This document shows, in pieces, positions 1 to 56,051 of a stretch of 64,000 nt of DNA. The translations under genes were made by a program, and so were the position numbers. A model generated the notes under the pieces. That model was given only the letters and a program-made list of their open reading frames with translations, made no database searches and had not been told where the DNA came from. Every line of letters starts with the position of its first letter. Within the stretch, counting starts at the first letter, position 1. Source of the stretch: Hoplostethus atlanticus (lineage: Eukaryota; Chordata; Actinopteri; Trachichthyiformes; Trachichthyidae); the NCBI GenBank assembly GCA_034670405.1, contig JAXDDX010000222.1, positions 496,001 to 560,000 on the forward strand, read 5' to 3'.

Positions 1-84
1 TTGTTTCTGAGGTTGTTTTTTTTTCAAACCCATAGTTTAAATAATTTTGCTTTACCGTAAGGTGCTGTTCTATACTATTATTAC

Positions 85-45185
<45,101 letters not shown>

Positions 45186-45320
45186 TTAAAAAAAAATATT
45201 TCTCCTCCTCCAGCTGGTCGGTGGTCAGGTAATCCAAATCCAAAACGAATCGCTAGGACAATAAAGAAAGGATGATGATATGGAAAAGAAAAGCAGGAGA
45301 GGGGGTGTCTGCGGAGCGCA

Positions 45321-45328
45321 CTTATAGG
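45321..45328 (-). promoter_or_regulatory. Possible TATA box for fbn2
   Basis: On the minus strand CCTATAAG lies about 140 bp upstream of the chosen ATG, with GC-rich sequence around it. Weak evidence; many fibrillin promoters lack TATA. Confidence 0.25.
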
Positions 45329-45968
45329 ATCTAGCCGCCAGCCTGTTCTGTCGCTAAAACTCACCTCTGCTTAAAATCCACTGACAGCTACAAGTAGAGG
45401 CGAAGACTACCAGATTCCCATACATTGTCTACGGGGAGGAGCGGGGAATGGGCGGAGGATGGCACGAGCGTTGGAAACCTTAATTTACAAAAGGTGGTGA
45501 TTAGTGGTCAACTTTCTGCACGAGCAACTGAGAGACAGAAATCATCATTCTGGAAATAAATGTTGGTAAGAATGCAGGCACGCGCAGGGATGGAGCGGAA
45601 GGTAAACCCGCGCTTTTATTCTGTTAATCTTTATATTTTACTCATCTTTCATTCATATGAATCTTAATGACGTAAAATTGTATGTTTTTTCCAGATTATT
45701 CTTCATAAATGATTGTTGCTACATGGGAAAGTCAGCCCATCTAGTTTGAAATCCCAGTGGTGTCCTTTTGTGGTGGAAACTAGCAACCAACAGCAAAGTG
45801 ACCAGATTATATTCATAAACTAGACTGACACATAGGAGTGCTTTACGTGTAAATCACAATCTCACCTCCAGTGGATCTGCATCAGCAGATCAACAGATCA
45901 TCAATGCTGTTTGAAGCATTTTTTGTGAGTGGATTACTTTTCAATACTGCCTGCCATCCAGTGTTGAC

Positions 45969-45998
45969 ATTCAATTAAATTAAATTAAATTAAATTCC
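45969..45998 (+). repeat. AAATT pentanucleotide microsatellite
   Basis: About five copies of TTAAA/AAATT. Confidence 0.8.
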
Positions 45999-46250
45999 AC
46001 CCTTGGATCCTCCTCCTTCATCAATCTATAATGTTCAATGCATTCCAGGGGTTACGTTTTGTGACAAAGTGTTGCAGTGTTGTTACTTATTTGGTGTGCC
46101 CACTTTCGCTCAACCAGTTAGTGATTTAGTACATTTCCCAGAACGTTTGACAACCTCCCAGAGAACGGGCCTGAACTTGTTGCAGTAACCTATGTTTAGG
46201 TGGAGAGAGCAATACCGATAGTGATAGTGATAGCATAGTAAAAGCTTAAC

Positions 46251-46302
46251 ATGTCTTGTGGCACGACGCTGAAGTTGGTTTCGGATTCACAGTTTCGGAT
46301 TT
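46251..46302 (+). repeat. Partial extra copy of the fold-back terminal sequence
   Basis: Just outside the left end, GACGCTGAAGTTGGTTTCGG recurs, a copy of the sequence inside the end at about 46378-46400. No such extra copy is seen outside the right end. Confidence 0.7.
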
Positions 46303-46470
46303 GGCAGTTCGGCAGAGACACCAATTTCTCCACCGACAGTATACTCAATAGACCAGAATGCAATGCAGCCACAAGAACGACGCTGAAGTTGGTTTCGGAT
46401 TCGACAGTTAAGGGGAAAGTTAAGGGAAATTTATTTCTGAGCGACGATCCTCCGTTTTTTGCACCTCTTA

Positions 46471-49235
46471 CAAAAACCACTGTACACAGACCTGTCAAAT
46501 CTGGACTAGACTATCCCAGAGAGGCTAAAGATTCCTTAAAACACAGTTTTAGATTTGTGAAACCTTTATTCTATTTGTGAAAATGCAAAACAGGGACATT
46601 TTGCTGCTTTTTTCACATCTAGACCACATGGGACCAGGTCCAGATCCAAAACCACTATACCTAGACTTGTCAAATCTGGACTAGACTATCCCAAAGAGGC
46701 TAAAGATTCCTTAAAACACAGTTTTAGATTTGTGAAACCTTTATTCTATTTGTGAAAATGCAAAACAGGGACATTTCGCTGCTTTTTTCACATCTAGACC
46801 ACATTGGACCAGCTCCAGATCCAAAACTACTATACCTAAACTTGTCAAATCTGGACTAGACTATCCCAGAGAGGCTAATGATTCCTTAAAACACAGTTTC
46901 AGATTTGTGAAACCTTTATTCTATTTGTGAAAATGCAAAAAAGGGACATTTCGCTGCTTTTTTCACATCTAGACCACATGGGACCAGGTCCAGATCCAAA
47001 CCCAGTATACCTAGACCTGTCAAATCTGGACTATATTATCCCAGAGAGACTAAAGATTCCTTAAAACACAGTTTTAGATTTGTGAAACCTTTATTCTATT
47101 TGTGAAAATGCAAAAAAGGGGACATTTCACTGCTTGTTTCACATCTAGACCACATGGGACCAGGTCCAGATCCAAACCAGTATACCTAGACCTGTCAAAT
47201 CTGGACTATATTATCCCAGAGAGGCTAAAGATTCCTTAAAACAGTGTTTTAGATTTGTGAAACCTTTATTCTATTTGTGAAAATGCAAAAAAGGGGACAT
47301 TTCACTGCTTGTTTCACATCTAGACCACATTGGACCAGGTCCAGATCCAAAACCACGATACCTAGACATGTCAAATCTGGACTAAACTATCCCAGAGAGG
47401 CTAAAGATTCCTTAAAACACAGTTTCAGATTTGTGAAACCTTTATTCTATTTGTGAAAATGCAAAAAAGGGACATTTCGCTGCTTTTTTCACAGCTAGAC
47501 CACATTGGACTAGGTCCAGATCCAAAACCACTATACCTAGACTTGTCAAATCTGGACTAGATTATCCCAGAAGGGCTAAAGATCCCTTAAAACACAGTTT
47601 CAGATTTGTGAAACCTTTATTCTATTTGTGAAAATGCAAAACAGGGACATTTCGCTGCTTTTTTCACATCTAGACCACATTGGACCAGCTCCAGATCCAA
47701 AACCACTATACCTAGACTTGTCAAATCTGGACTAGACTATCCCAGAGAGGCTAATGATTCCTTAAAACACAGTTTCAGATTTGTGAAACCTTTATTCTAT
47801 TTGTGAAAATGCAAAACAGGGGACATTTCAGCTGCTTGTTTCACATCTAGACCACATGGGACCAGGTCCAGATCCAAAACCAGTATACCCTAGACCTGTC
47901 AAATCTGGACTATACTATCCCAGAGAGGCTAAAGATTCCTTAAAACAGTGTTTTAGATTTGTGAAACCTTTATTCTATTTGTGAAAATGCAAAAAAGGGG
48001 ACATTTCACTGCTTGTTTCACATCTAGACCACATTGGACCAGGTCCAGATCCAAAACCACGATACCTAGACATGTCAAATCTGGACTAAACTATCCCAGA
48101 GAGGCTAAAGATTCCTTAAAACACAGTTTTCAGATTTGTGAAACCTTTATTCTATTTGTGAAAATGCAAAAAAGGGGACATTTCGCTGCTTTTTTCACAG
48201 CTAGACCACATTGGACTAGGTCCAGATCCAAAACCACGATACCTAGACATGTCAAATCTGGACTAGAACTATCCCAGAGAGGCTAAAGATTCCCTTAAAA
48301 CACAGTTTCAGATTTGTGAAACCTTTATTCTATTTGTGAAAATGCAAAAAAGGGACATTTCGCTGCTTTTTTCACAGCTAGACCACATTGGACCTAGGTC
48401 CAGATCCAAAACCACTATACCTAGACTTGTCAAATCTGGACTAGACTATCCCAGAGAGGGCTAAAGATCCCTTAAAACACAGTTTCAGATTTGTGAAACC
48501 TTTATTCTATTTGTGAAAATGCAAAACAGGGACATTTCGCTGCTTTTTTCACAGCTAGACCACATGGGACCAGGTCCAGATCCAAAACCACTATACCTAG
48601 ACTTGTCAAATCTGGACTAGACTATCCCAGAGAGGCTAAAGATTCCTTAAAACACAGTTTTCAGATTTGTGAAACCTTTATTCTATTTGTGAAAATGCAA
48701 AACAGGGACATTTCGCTGTTTTTTCACATCTAGACCACATGGGACCAGGTCCAGATCCAAACCCAGTATACCTAGACCTGTCAAATCTGGACTATATTAT
48801 CCCAGAGAGGCTAAAGATTCCTTAAAACACAGTTTTAGATTTGTGAAACCTTTATTCTATTTGTGAAAATGCAAAAAAGGGGACATTTCACTGCTTGTTT
48901 CACATCTAGACCACATGGGACCAGGTCCAGATCCAAAACCACCATACCTAGACATGTCAAATCTGGACTAAACTATCCCAGAGAGGCTAAAGATTCCTTA
49001 AAACACAGTTTCAGATTTGTGAAACCTTTATTCTATTTGTGAAAATGCAAAAAAGGGACATTTCGCTGCTTTTTTCACATCTAGACCACATGGGACCAGG
49101 TCCAGATCCAAAACCACGATACCTAGACTTGTCAAATCTGGACTAGATTATCCCAGAGAAGCCAGAGACTCTTTAAGACACAGTTTCAGATTGTGAAACC
49201 TTTATTCTATTTGTGAAAGTGCAAAAAATAGCAAT
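46471..49235. repeat. Left array, about 16 units of about 175 bp
   Basis: The landmark TATCCCAGAGAGGCTAAAGA occurs about every 175-178 bp (46514, 46689, 46864, 47039, 47214, 47390, 47565, 47740, 47918, 48094, 48272, 48449, 48625, 48800, 48976, 49151). Each unit also has CCTTTATTCTATTTGTGAAA and GACCACATGGGACCAGGTCC. Units differ by a few percent and by one- to three-base indels. Confidence 0.95.
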
Positions 49236-49269
49236 GTTGATGGATATAAATTGAATTGACCTTGGCACA

Positions 49270-49841
49270 TTCAAGTTCAAGTTCAAGAAGTTTATTTGTC
49301 ACATACACACACGGGGTGTGCAGTGAAATGTAAAAAGTGGCAATGCTCAACAGAAATGTGCAAAGGGCAAAATATCAGGTTCACACTATTTACAATAAAA
49401 AACCAACAATATTTACAGTATTACAGTAAGAGCTCTATATAAGAAAACAACACAATATTTACAGTAAGAGCACTTTGAAAATAAAAATATAGTAAAAAAG
49501 GGAAATCTTATGTATGTAATATAATATAAATTATGTGTAGTCGCTACCTAAGTGTGTGAGTGTGTGTGTGCATAAGAGGGGCAGTGTGTGGGTCTTGGTC
49601 GGGGGCCCTGGTGAGGTCGGAGTTCACAGTCCTGATGGCCTGAGGAAAGAAACTCCGTCTCAGTCTCTCTGTTTTGGCAGCGTGACTACGGAGGCGCTTG
49701 CCTGACCGCAGCAGCTGAAACAGTCCGTTGTTGGGGTGGTGAGGATCCTTCATGATCCTGCAGGCTCTGGTTCTGCACCTCCTGGTGTATAAGTCCTGCA
49801 GGGTGGGGAGTGTAGTTCCAGTTCAGCCGAACGCACTACTC
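49270..49841 (-). mobile_element. 5'-truncated L2/CR1-group LINE inserted in the left arm
   Basis: It lies between GACCTTGGCACA and TCAGTGTATAAGT, which are nearly adjacent in the right arm, so the insertion is younger than the arm pair. It keeps the end of the RT protein (DPHHPNNGLFQLLRSGKRLR, RRSFFPQAIRTVNSD) and the TATTTGTCACATACAC tail. Confidence 0.85.
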
Positions 49842-50085
49842 TCAGTGTATAAGTCCACGTCTCTCCATTTAATTTTCTATTGCCATGAGGATTGCATCTT
49901 TCTCACTTCAAAACAAAAGTAGAAAAGTTATTTTTACCTTTTGAAAAACAATCAAAACATCTTCATACATTGGTTAATTAGTTAATGTACTCTTCAAATT
50001 CTTCTTTCAAAATAATATTATTATAGGAATATTATAGGATTAGATATTGTTAAAAAAAAACAAATCGTCTACTGTATAGGTGTAA

Positions 50086-50103
50086 GTGTGTGTGTGTGCG
50101 TGC

Positions 50104-50135
<32 letters not shown>
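50086..50135 (+). repeat. TG microsatellite
   Basis: TG repeat with a few TGCG variants in the core of the fold-back element. Confidence 0.95.
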
Positions 50136-50140
<5 letters not shown>

Positions 50141-50341
50141 GTGCATTTGTATGCATTGTGAAGGCTCTAGATTTTAACAGACTCAAAAAGCAGGAGCATT
50201 AAAAACAGAGTTTACTTTGCCAGCAGGCATAACACAGGCCACCAACAGGTTAAACAGGTAAAGGGTTAAGGCAGGCAGGAAAAAGCTAAAAAAAACTAGC
50301 ATAGTTCAAAATCAGAATTGCAGGCAGGCAGATTCAGGCAC

Positions 50342-50585
50342 AAATCAAATCACAAATCACATTTATTTGTATAGCCCTTAATCACCGTTACAGTCTCTAA
50401 GGGCTTCACAGTGCCCAACATGTGAAAATAATAAATGGTTAGTACACAACATCCCCCAGCCTTAGACCCTCAGAGAGGACAAGGAAAAACTCCCACAAAA
50501 CCTCACTGGGAAAATTGGGAGAAACCTTGGGAGGGGCTACTCAGAGAGGGATCCCCCTACCAGGACGGTTGGGCGTGCAATAGAT
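50342..50585 (+). repeat. Common fish interspersed repeat in the fold-back core
   Basis: CACATTTATTTGTATAGCCC, AGGGCTTCACAGTGCCCA, GGACAAGGAAAAACTCCC and GAAACCTTGGGAGGGGC are the landmarks of a widespread teleost repeat. The family name is not certain. It is probably a later insertion into the core. Confidence 0.6.
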
Positions 50586-50901
50586 GCCGAGTTTGGGCAA
50601 GCAGCGTATACACAATATATGAAAGGCAAAACAAAAGGGCTGCAACGCAAATGACTAGGCTACTGTGCAGGTCTACAGTATAAACTCTTTAAACACAATG
50701 GGGACAACTGTTAGGCAGGAGAAGAAGAGCAGGGTCTGAAATGATGGCAGATGTTAGTGATAAACAAGATGAATTAAATGATTTCTAAATCAAATGTTGA
50801 TAATTGACATTGAAGTATTGATAGACAGCTTTTCACAAAAACGTCTTCATATATATAGATCAAATGAAGAACATGGCTGAATTATGGTACTTCTAACACA
50901 G

Positions 50902-51177
50902 GCCACGGTGAAGGCTTTGGAGAAAGTGAGGAAACTTACAATTGCAGAAGCAGTGACAGAGGTTGACCGTGGCCAGTTAGAGGAAAGGTGAGAGAACAAC
51001 GTGATTTTTTTTTTTTGAAAGAAGAATTTGAAGAGTACATTAACTAATTGACCAATCTATGAAGATGTTTTGATTGTTTTTCAAAAGGTAAGAATAACTT
51101 TTCTACTTTTGTTTTGAAGTGAGAAAGACGCGATCCTCATGGCGATAGAAAATGAAATGGAGAGACTTATACACTGA
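50902..51177 (+). CDS. Possible two-exon coding remnant in the fold-back core
   Basis: A frame opens after an acceptor-like AACACAG at 50902 and reads ATVKALEKVRKLTIAEAVTE, then VDRGQLEE. A GTGAGA donor is at 50988 and a TTTTGAAG acceptor ends at 51119. The joined frame goes on EKDAILMAIENEMERLIH to TGA at 51175-51177. The first AATAAA of the right array lies about 55 bp on. The second part lies inside the inverted arm and has a broken mirror copy at 49870-49915. I recognise no family. It could be the end of the gene of an autonomous partner, or chance. Confidence 0.35.
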
Positions 51178-51225
51178 ACGTGCCAAGGTCAATTCAATTT
51201 ATATCCATCAACATTGCAATTTTTT

Positions 51226-53610
51226 GCATTTTCACAAATGAAATAAAGGTTTCACAAATCTAAAACTGTGTCTTAAAGTGTCTCTGGCCTCTCTGGGACA
51301 ATATAGTCCAGATTTGACAAGTCTAGGTATAGTGGTTTTGGATCTGGACCTGGTCCAATGTGGTCTAGATGTGAAAAAAGCAGCTAAATGTCCCTGTTTT
51401 GCATTTTCACAAATAGAATAAAGGTTTCACAAATCTGAAACTGTGTTTTAAGGAATCTGTAGCCCTTCTGGGATAATCTAGTCCAGATTTGACAAGTCTA
51501 GGTATAGTGGTTTTGGATCTGGACCTGGTCCAATGTGGTCTAGATGTGAAAAAAGCAGTGAAATGTCCCCTTTTTTGCATTTTCACAAATAGAATAAAGG
51601 TTTCACAAATCTGAGACTGTGTCTTAAAGCGTCTCTGGCCTCTCTGGGATAGTCTACTCCAGATTTGACAAGTCTAGGTATAGTGGTTTTGGATCTGGAC
51701 CTGGTCCCATGTGGTCTAGATGTGAAAAAAGCAGCGAAATGTCCCTGTTTTGCATTTTCACAAATAGAATAAAGGTTTCACAAATCTGAAACTGTGTTTT
51801 AAAGAATCTTTAGCCCCTCTGTGATAAGCTAGTCCAGATTTGACAAGTCTAGGTATAGTAGTTTTGGATCTGGACCTGGTCCCATATGGTCTAGATGTGA
51901 AAAAAGCAGCGAAATGTCCCTGTTTTGCATTTTCACAAGTAGAATAAAGGCTTCACAAATCTGAAACTGTGTTTTAAAGAATCTTTAGCCTCTCTGGGAT
52001 AAACTAGTCCAGATTTGACAAGTCTAGGTATAGTAGTTTTGGATCTGGACCTGGTCCCATGTGGTCTAGATGTGAAAAAAGCAGCGAAATGTCCCTGTTT
52101 TGCATTTTCACAAATAGAATAAAGGTTTCACAAATCTAAAACTGTGTTTTAAGGAATCTTTAGCCTCTCTGGGATAGTCTAGTCCAGATTTGACAAGTCT
52201 AGGTATCATGGTTTTGGATCTGGACCTGGTCCCATGTGGTCTAGATGTGAAAAAAGCAGCGAAATGTCCTTGTTTTGCATTTTCACAAATAGAATAAAGG
52301 TTTCACAAATCTGAAACTGTGTTTTAAAGAATCTTTAGCCTCTCTGGGATAAACTAGTCCAGATTTGACAAGTCTAGGTATAGTAGTTTTGGATCTGGAC
52401 CTGGTCCAATGTGGTCTAGATGTGAAAAAAGCAGCGAAATGTCCCTGTTTTGCATTTTCACAAATAGAATAAAGGTTTCACAAATCTAAAACTGTGTTTT
52501 AAATAATCTTTAGCCTCTCTGGGATAGTCTAGTCCAGATTTGACAAGTCTAGGTATCGTGGTTTAGATCTGGACCTGGTCCCATGTGGTCTAGATGTGAA
52601 AAAAGCAGCGAAATGTCCCTGTTTTGCATTTTCACAAATAGAATAAAGGTTTCACAAATGTAAAACTGTGTTTTAAGGAATCTTTAGCCTCTCTGGGATA
52701 GTCTAGTCCAGATTTGACAAGTCTAGGTATAGTAGTTTTGGATCTGGACCTGGTCCCATGTGGTCTAGATGTGAAAAAAGCAGCGAAATGTCCCTGTTTT
52801 GCATTTTCACAAATAGAATAAAGGTTTCACAAATCTAAAACTGTGTTTTAAATAATCTTTAGCCTCTCTGGGATAGTCTAGTCCAGATTTGACAAGTCAA
52901 GTTTGGATCTGGACCTGGTCCCATGTGGTCTAGATGTGAAAAAAGTAGCGAAATGTCCCTGTTTTGCATTTTCACAAATAGAATAAAGGTTTCACAAATC
53001 TAAAACTGTGTTTTAAATAATCTTTAGCCTCTCTGGGATAGTCTAGTCCAGATTTGACAAGTCTAGGTATCGTGGTTTTGGATCTGGACCTGGTCCCATG
53101 TGGTCTAGATGTGAAAAAAGCAGCAAAATGTCCCTGTTTTGCATTTTCACAAATAGAATAAAGGTTTCACAAATCTGAAACTGTGTTTTAAAGAATCTTT
53201 AGCCCCTCTGTGATAAGCTAGCCCAGATTTGATAAGTCTAGGTATAGTAGTTTTGGATCTGGACCTGGTCCCATGTGGTCTAGATGTGAAAAAAGCAGCA
53301 AAATGTCCCTGTTTTGCATTTTCACAAATAGAATAAAGGTTTCACAAATCTGAAACTGTGTTTTAAAGAATCTTTAGCCCCTCTGTGATAAGGTAGTCCA
53401 GATTTGATAAGTCTAGGTATAGTAGTTTTGGATCTGGACCTGGTCCCATGTGGTCTAGATGTGAAAAAGCAGCGAAATGTCCCTGTTTTGCATTTTCACA
53501 AATAGAATAAAGGATTCACAAATCTGAAACTGTGTTTTAAAGAATCTTTAGCCTCTCTGGGATAATCTAGTCCAGATTTGACAGGTCTATGTACAGTGGT
53601 TTTTGTAAGA
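51226..53610. repeat. Right array, about 14 units, inverse of the left array
   Basis: The same unit occurs in inverse orientation, with GAATAAAGGTTTCACAAATC in each and GCCTCTCTGGGATAGTCTAG-type landmarks about every 175 bp from about 51296 to 53561. Confidence 0.95.
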
Positions 53611-53762
53611 GGTGCAAAAAACGGAGGATCGTCGCTCAGAAATAAATTTCCCTTAACTTTCCGCTTAACTGTCGAATCCGAAACCAACTTCAGCGTCGTT
53701 CTTGTGGCTGCATTGCATTCTGGTCTATTGAGTATACTGTCGGTGGAGAAATTGGTGTCTCT

Positions 53763-55874
53763 TCCTCTTCAACGATAGATTGTTGAATATCAGTCTAGAA
53801 AGAAGCTTTTCCTCTTTCATTCTGAGGGGGACATTTACCATACATGTTCGAGGTAGCTGAACATTTTCTGCTGTCAAATTCCATTGTAGCTGTGCTGGAA
53901 ATATCTCGACGTGATGTCGTCTACGTTTGGCCAGTTATCTGTGGGAAATCAACAACACTCTCCTGCATCTTCTTTCAGGGATTTTCTCCTCCTTACAGAA
54001 CTCTACCAACTCAGTAAGGTTTGGGGTCTCGTTAATATTCATCTTGTGGCCCTTGATGATGTTTTAGAAGGACACTGTTATGTTAAATGCGCTCCATTTC
54101 TTTATTATGTCTCTCAGTGGACTGATCTTGGCCCAGATCCTTTTGATATGACTTCCTGAGCTCCTCTGGGGTCTCCTTAGATCACAGCATAGTGTTTTAC
54201 TTTCTCCTGTATGGTAACACCAAACTGACCAGCTTTCAAGCATGACTGTACTTCTGATTTATTTTTGCAATATCCAGGCTATAGTTGAGGAACCAAATTA
54301 GCGCATGAGGTCTGCCTGATCTCTGACACACTGGGGGAAATCCTGTAGCTTGACCATTGGCAGCATTGAGTCATTCAAATTCCTGGGAACTACCATTGAC
54401 CAGGACGAGAACATTACCTCCATGAGCAAAAAGACGCTGCAGTGGATAGTTCAACCTCACATAAGCGGCATTGGTTCAATTCTACACAGCCAGAAGAAAA
54501 TCTGTCTACCTACCTCATCCCGAGGCAAACTGCAGTGCATCATCCAGTGAGTGAAGGAGTGAACTGTCACCTCGCCTCCATCGAGGACCTGCAGGACTCC
54601 AGAACAACTATGCAAGCAAGCAAGATTTTGCTGATTGCACCCACCCTGACCACCAACTGTTCCCAAATCTTTGGGTTTGGGCAAGCGGTATCAGTCCAGC
54701 ATGACTGACCATCTTGGCAGCAGAACTGTTTATTTCACCGTGCAATGGCCCTGGCCATTAACTGGCCACTAGCTGCACACACCCTATACATGCAGAGAAA
54801 CACTTAATACCCTTTCATCATATCTACACTACCTCATTGCTTTACATCTCTAGGTGAATACTTGCACTTTCCTGCTCATATCTGCAAAGTCCATGCACTC
54901 TGCACATCTCTGCAAACTCAGTCTACTCAGCAGTCTATTACCATTTCTGTATGAATTCACTTTGTGGAGATTATTATAAAAAGTGAGTAGTAATTTCTGT
55001 CAAATTTCCTGCTCTGCTCTGTACGTTTTATCTGGTAATGTCAGCTTTCTTTGCTGTACACCAGTTACCCAAATGTACAAATGTAAAACACTTGCTATTA
55101 AACACATTCACCTTAGTTTAATAGCAAGAAATTACATTTTAGATAATCAGCTGAATACTTGAAATATTGAAAAATGTACATCAGAATTAAAAAAAAAACG
55201 AAATGTACATTACATTTTGGAATTCACATACACGCTGTGAGCTCCCAGAATAAAAGCTGTATGTCGTACATACTTTGAATCACTGTCAGAAAAATCACAT
55301 AGCATTAAAATACCACTCTGTTTTGCTGGTGGTTAACAGTTCTTTTTTTTTTTTTTTATCTTTAAACAAATAAACCTAGAATTAACCCAAACATACAAAA
55401 TATTTACTATCATCAACATAATAAAACCCACATTTTTGCATTGCTACTTTATATTTTTAGTATTAATATCTATCTCTTTATCTTTACAATACTGTATCAT
55501 ATGTCTCTAACGATGCCCCAGTTTCACACAGGCATTAATAAAGTAAGTAAGTAACTATCTATCTATGATAGAGTATGAAAATGAATGACCAGATTGTTGA
55601 CAATTCAAATTCTGCAACTCAGGCTTCCTGTTACCAACGTGTTTTCCTGTCAAGTTTTCCTTCTAGACAGACCCTGAAAGAAACAATACATGGAGTCATT
55701 TAAATTAAGTTTCCAACATTTTGATTGGCCAAATTGGTCAGAAACATCACAGAAAAAAAAACATAATATAAACTGGCCATGCCACTTGTGGCTTCTATGA
55801 GGAAATATCTTTGTTCAGATATATATTTCTCTTTTCGGTCCACCTGAGTTCACTGTCCAGTTGCCATGCACCGT
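53763..55874. other. Space between the fold-back element and the slc27a6 stop
   Basis: Besides the LINE-like fragment below, it holds a 16-bp Tc1-type end (CTTTCAAGCATGACTG, 54233-54248, followed by TA), a poly-T run near 55345, and an AATAAAGTAAGTAAGTAACTATCTATC tail near 55540. I see no gene. Confidence 0.6.
54330..54720 (+). mobile_element. Degenerate L2/CR1-group LINE fragment
   Basis: Short plus-strand readings in changing frames: GSIESFKFLGTTIDQDENI, then SIEDLQDSRTTMQASKIL. This is the thumb/C-terminal part of an L2-type reverse transcriptase, decayed. It belongs to a different subfamily than the 14-kb copy. Confidence 0.65.
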
Positions 55875-56051
55875 CTACAGACAGATCTTTCCAGAGACAA
55901 TGTCTCCATACAGAGATAGAGTGAGGGGGCAGTAGTCCCTCTGAGAGAGATCCAGGAAATACAGAGGATCCTGCACCATTTCCGGGTTAAACCCCTCCCG
56001 GACCAACTTCCCCTTTTGCTGCTTGAAGGTCTCGGTCACGTCTAGAGATGT
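55875..56051 (-). CDS. slc27a6: slc27a6 last coding exon
   Basis: It reads [34 protein letters not shown] and SGKICL, then TAG at 55875. This is the C-terminal subdomain of the adenylate-forming enzyme; FATP proteins end in the same K-x-L style. The acceptor is TTGCTCAG. Confidence 0.9.
   Translation of the reverse strand, partial: TSLDVTETFKQQKGKLVREGFNPEMVQDPLYFLDLSQRDYCPLTLSLYGDIVSGKICL

Larger units (their letters stand above)
46314..53762. mobile_element. Giant fold-back element with arms made of 175-bp tandem repeats
   Basis: The two ends are inverted copies starting AGAGACACCAATTTCTCC (46314 rightward; 53762 leftward). The outermost ~225 bp of each arm differ at only about three positions. 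Further in, each arm is an array of about 175-bp units (16 left, 14 right). The arms then share the sequence around 49845-50010 and 51016-51205. A core of about 1 kb lies between. Neither flank shows a clear target duplication. No known transposase is recognised. The layout resembles Drosophila FB elements, whose long inverted ends consist of tandem repeats; homology to them is not claimed. Confidence 0.85.

Noticed and set aside
46251-46580. Open frame of about 109 codons at the left end and its mirror at 53496-53687
   Set aside because: Both are the inverted terminal sequence itself. No family is recognised and the copies differ in frame.
47981-48286. Open frame of about 100 codons in the left array
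   Set aside because: It is made of two repeat units read through by chance; other units break the same frame and there is no start or splice context.
46471-49235. Regular repeats looked at as a CRISPR-like array
   Set aside because: Units are about 175 bp, almost wholly repeat without spacers, in a vertebrate sequence. They are tandem satellite-like repeats.
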